DNA of 6,851 bases. It comes from GCA-002701455 sp964342575. GTDB taxonomy: Bacteria > Pseudomonadota > Alphaproteobacteria > Thalassobaculales > Thalassobaculaceae. Of the stretch, positions 6,742 through 6,851 are shown piece by piece (the first letter of the stretch is position 1; the number at the start of each line of letters is the position of its first letter). The DNA lies in the NCBI GenBank assembly GCA_964342575.1, contig CAYFGZ010000155.1, positions 1-6,851 of the forward strand. Direction: 5' to 3'. A program made the position numbers and the translations under genes. Below the pieces are notes generated by a model. That model was not told the origin of the DNA, made no database searches, and worked only from the letters and a program-made list of their open reading frames with translations.

Positions 6742-6851
6742 ATGAGTTTAATTCCCGAGAAAAGTGACGTGGTCATAATCGGTGGTGGGATCATAGGCGT
6801 CTCAACGGCCTATTATCTGGCGAAATACGGTGTTTCTGTGACGCTTATTGA
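6742..6851 (+). CDS. FAD-dependent oxidoreductase, DAO family, N-terminal fragment (3'-truncated by window edge)
   Basis: Only the first 36 codons and two further bases are visible, running off the right edge. After a short lead of nine residues the sequence reads DVVIIGGGIIGVSTAYYLA, followed by VSVTLI. This is the classic FAD-binding Rossmann start: a beta strand, the GxGxxG loop (GGGIIG, residues 14-19), a helix, and a second strand heading for the ribose-binding acidic residue, whose codon begins with GA at the edge. The GVSTAYYLA helix is typical of the DAO family (D-amino acid dehydrogenase, glycine oxidase and sarcosine dehydrogenase types), but the substrate cannot be decided from so little. 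The ATG lies 5 bases after the prfC stop. A purine-rich GAGAG (6729-6733), inside the prfC 3' end and 8 bases from the ATG, may serve as ribosome binding site. Cotranscription with prfC is likely. Confidence 0.85.
   Translation, partial: MSLIPEKSDVVIIGGGIIGVSTAYYLAKYGVSVTLI

Noticed and set aside
5971..6794. Minus-strand open frames opposite prfC and the start of the oxidoreductase
   Set aside because: They are shadows of strongly conserved plus-strand genes, with no ribosome binding site or family motif.
1..6851. CRISPR arrays, mobile elements, phage genes, toxin-antitoxin pairs, tRNA or rRNA genes
   Set aside because: I saw no regularly spaced repeats, transposase or integrase motifs, paired small genes or RNA gene signatures; conserved protein genes fill almost all of the window.

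Overview
This window looks like ordinary chromosomal DNA from a bacterium, most probably an alphaproteobacterium. The Mfd fragment has an alphaproteobacterial character: its wording after the helicase motif III block, and a C-terminal region that reads like alphaproteobacterial Mfd. The other proteins (FrnE-type DsbA, an AAE-type acyl-CoA ligase, a P1/S58 peptidase, RF3) are all familiar from that class. The DNA is moderately AT-rich by eye. Codon use looks uniform across the genes, and I see no insertion sequence, phage gene, tRNA, rRNA or CRISPR array. The taxonomic call comes from memory of protein families, not from a search.

Layout: six protein genes fill nearly the whole window, and the first five alternate in direction. 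(1) The C-terminal half of mfd (+) runs off the left edge and ends at 1609. (2) A FrnE/DsbA-like thiol oxidoreductase (-) converges on it with an 8-base gap. (3) An acyl-CoA ligase (+) diverges from the oxidoreductase across a 78-base region holding two overlapping promoter-like elements. (4) A P1-family, self-processing peptidase/amidase (-) converges on the ligase with a 28-base gap. (5) prfC, encoding peptide chain release factor 3 (+), diverges from the peptidase across 144 bases containing a good sigma70-type promoter. (6) The first 36 codons of an FAD-dependent DAO-family oxidoreductase (+) follow prfC after 5 bases and run off the right edge.

The genes do not form one pathway. Mfd handles RNA polymerase stalled at DNA lesions and RF3 recycles release factors on the ribosome. 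The thiol oxidoreductase, acyl-CoA ligase, P1 hydrolase and oxidoreductase are redox or metabolic enzymes whose substrates cannot be read from sequence. Only prfC and the downstream oxidoreductase are arranged as a likely operon. Two of the longest open frames should be shortened: the oxidoreductase to the ATG at 2286 and the peptidase to the ATG at 5011.

I did not find a previously undescribed system. The points most worth a second look are the back-to-back overlapping promoters at 2307-2335, the predicted Asn-Thr self-cleavage site of the P1 hydrolase, and the small inverted repeats that overlap stop codons at both convergent junctions.
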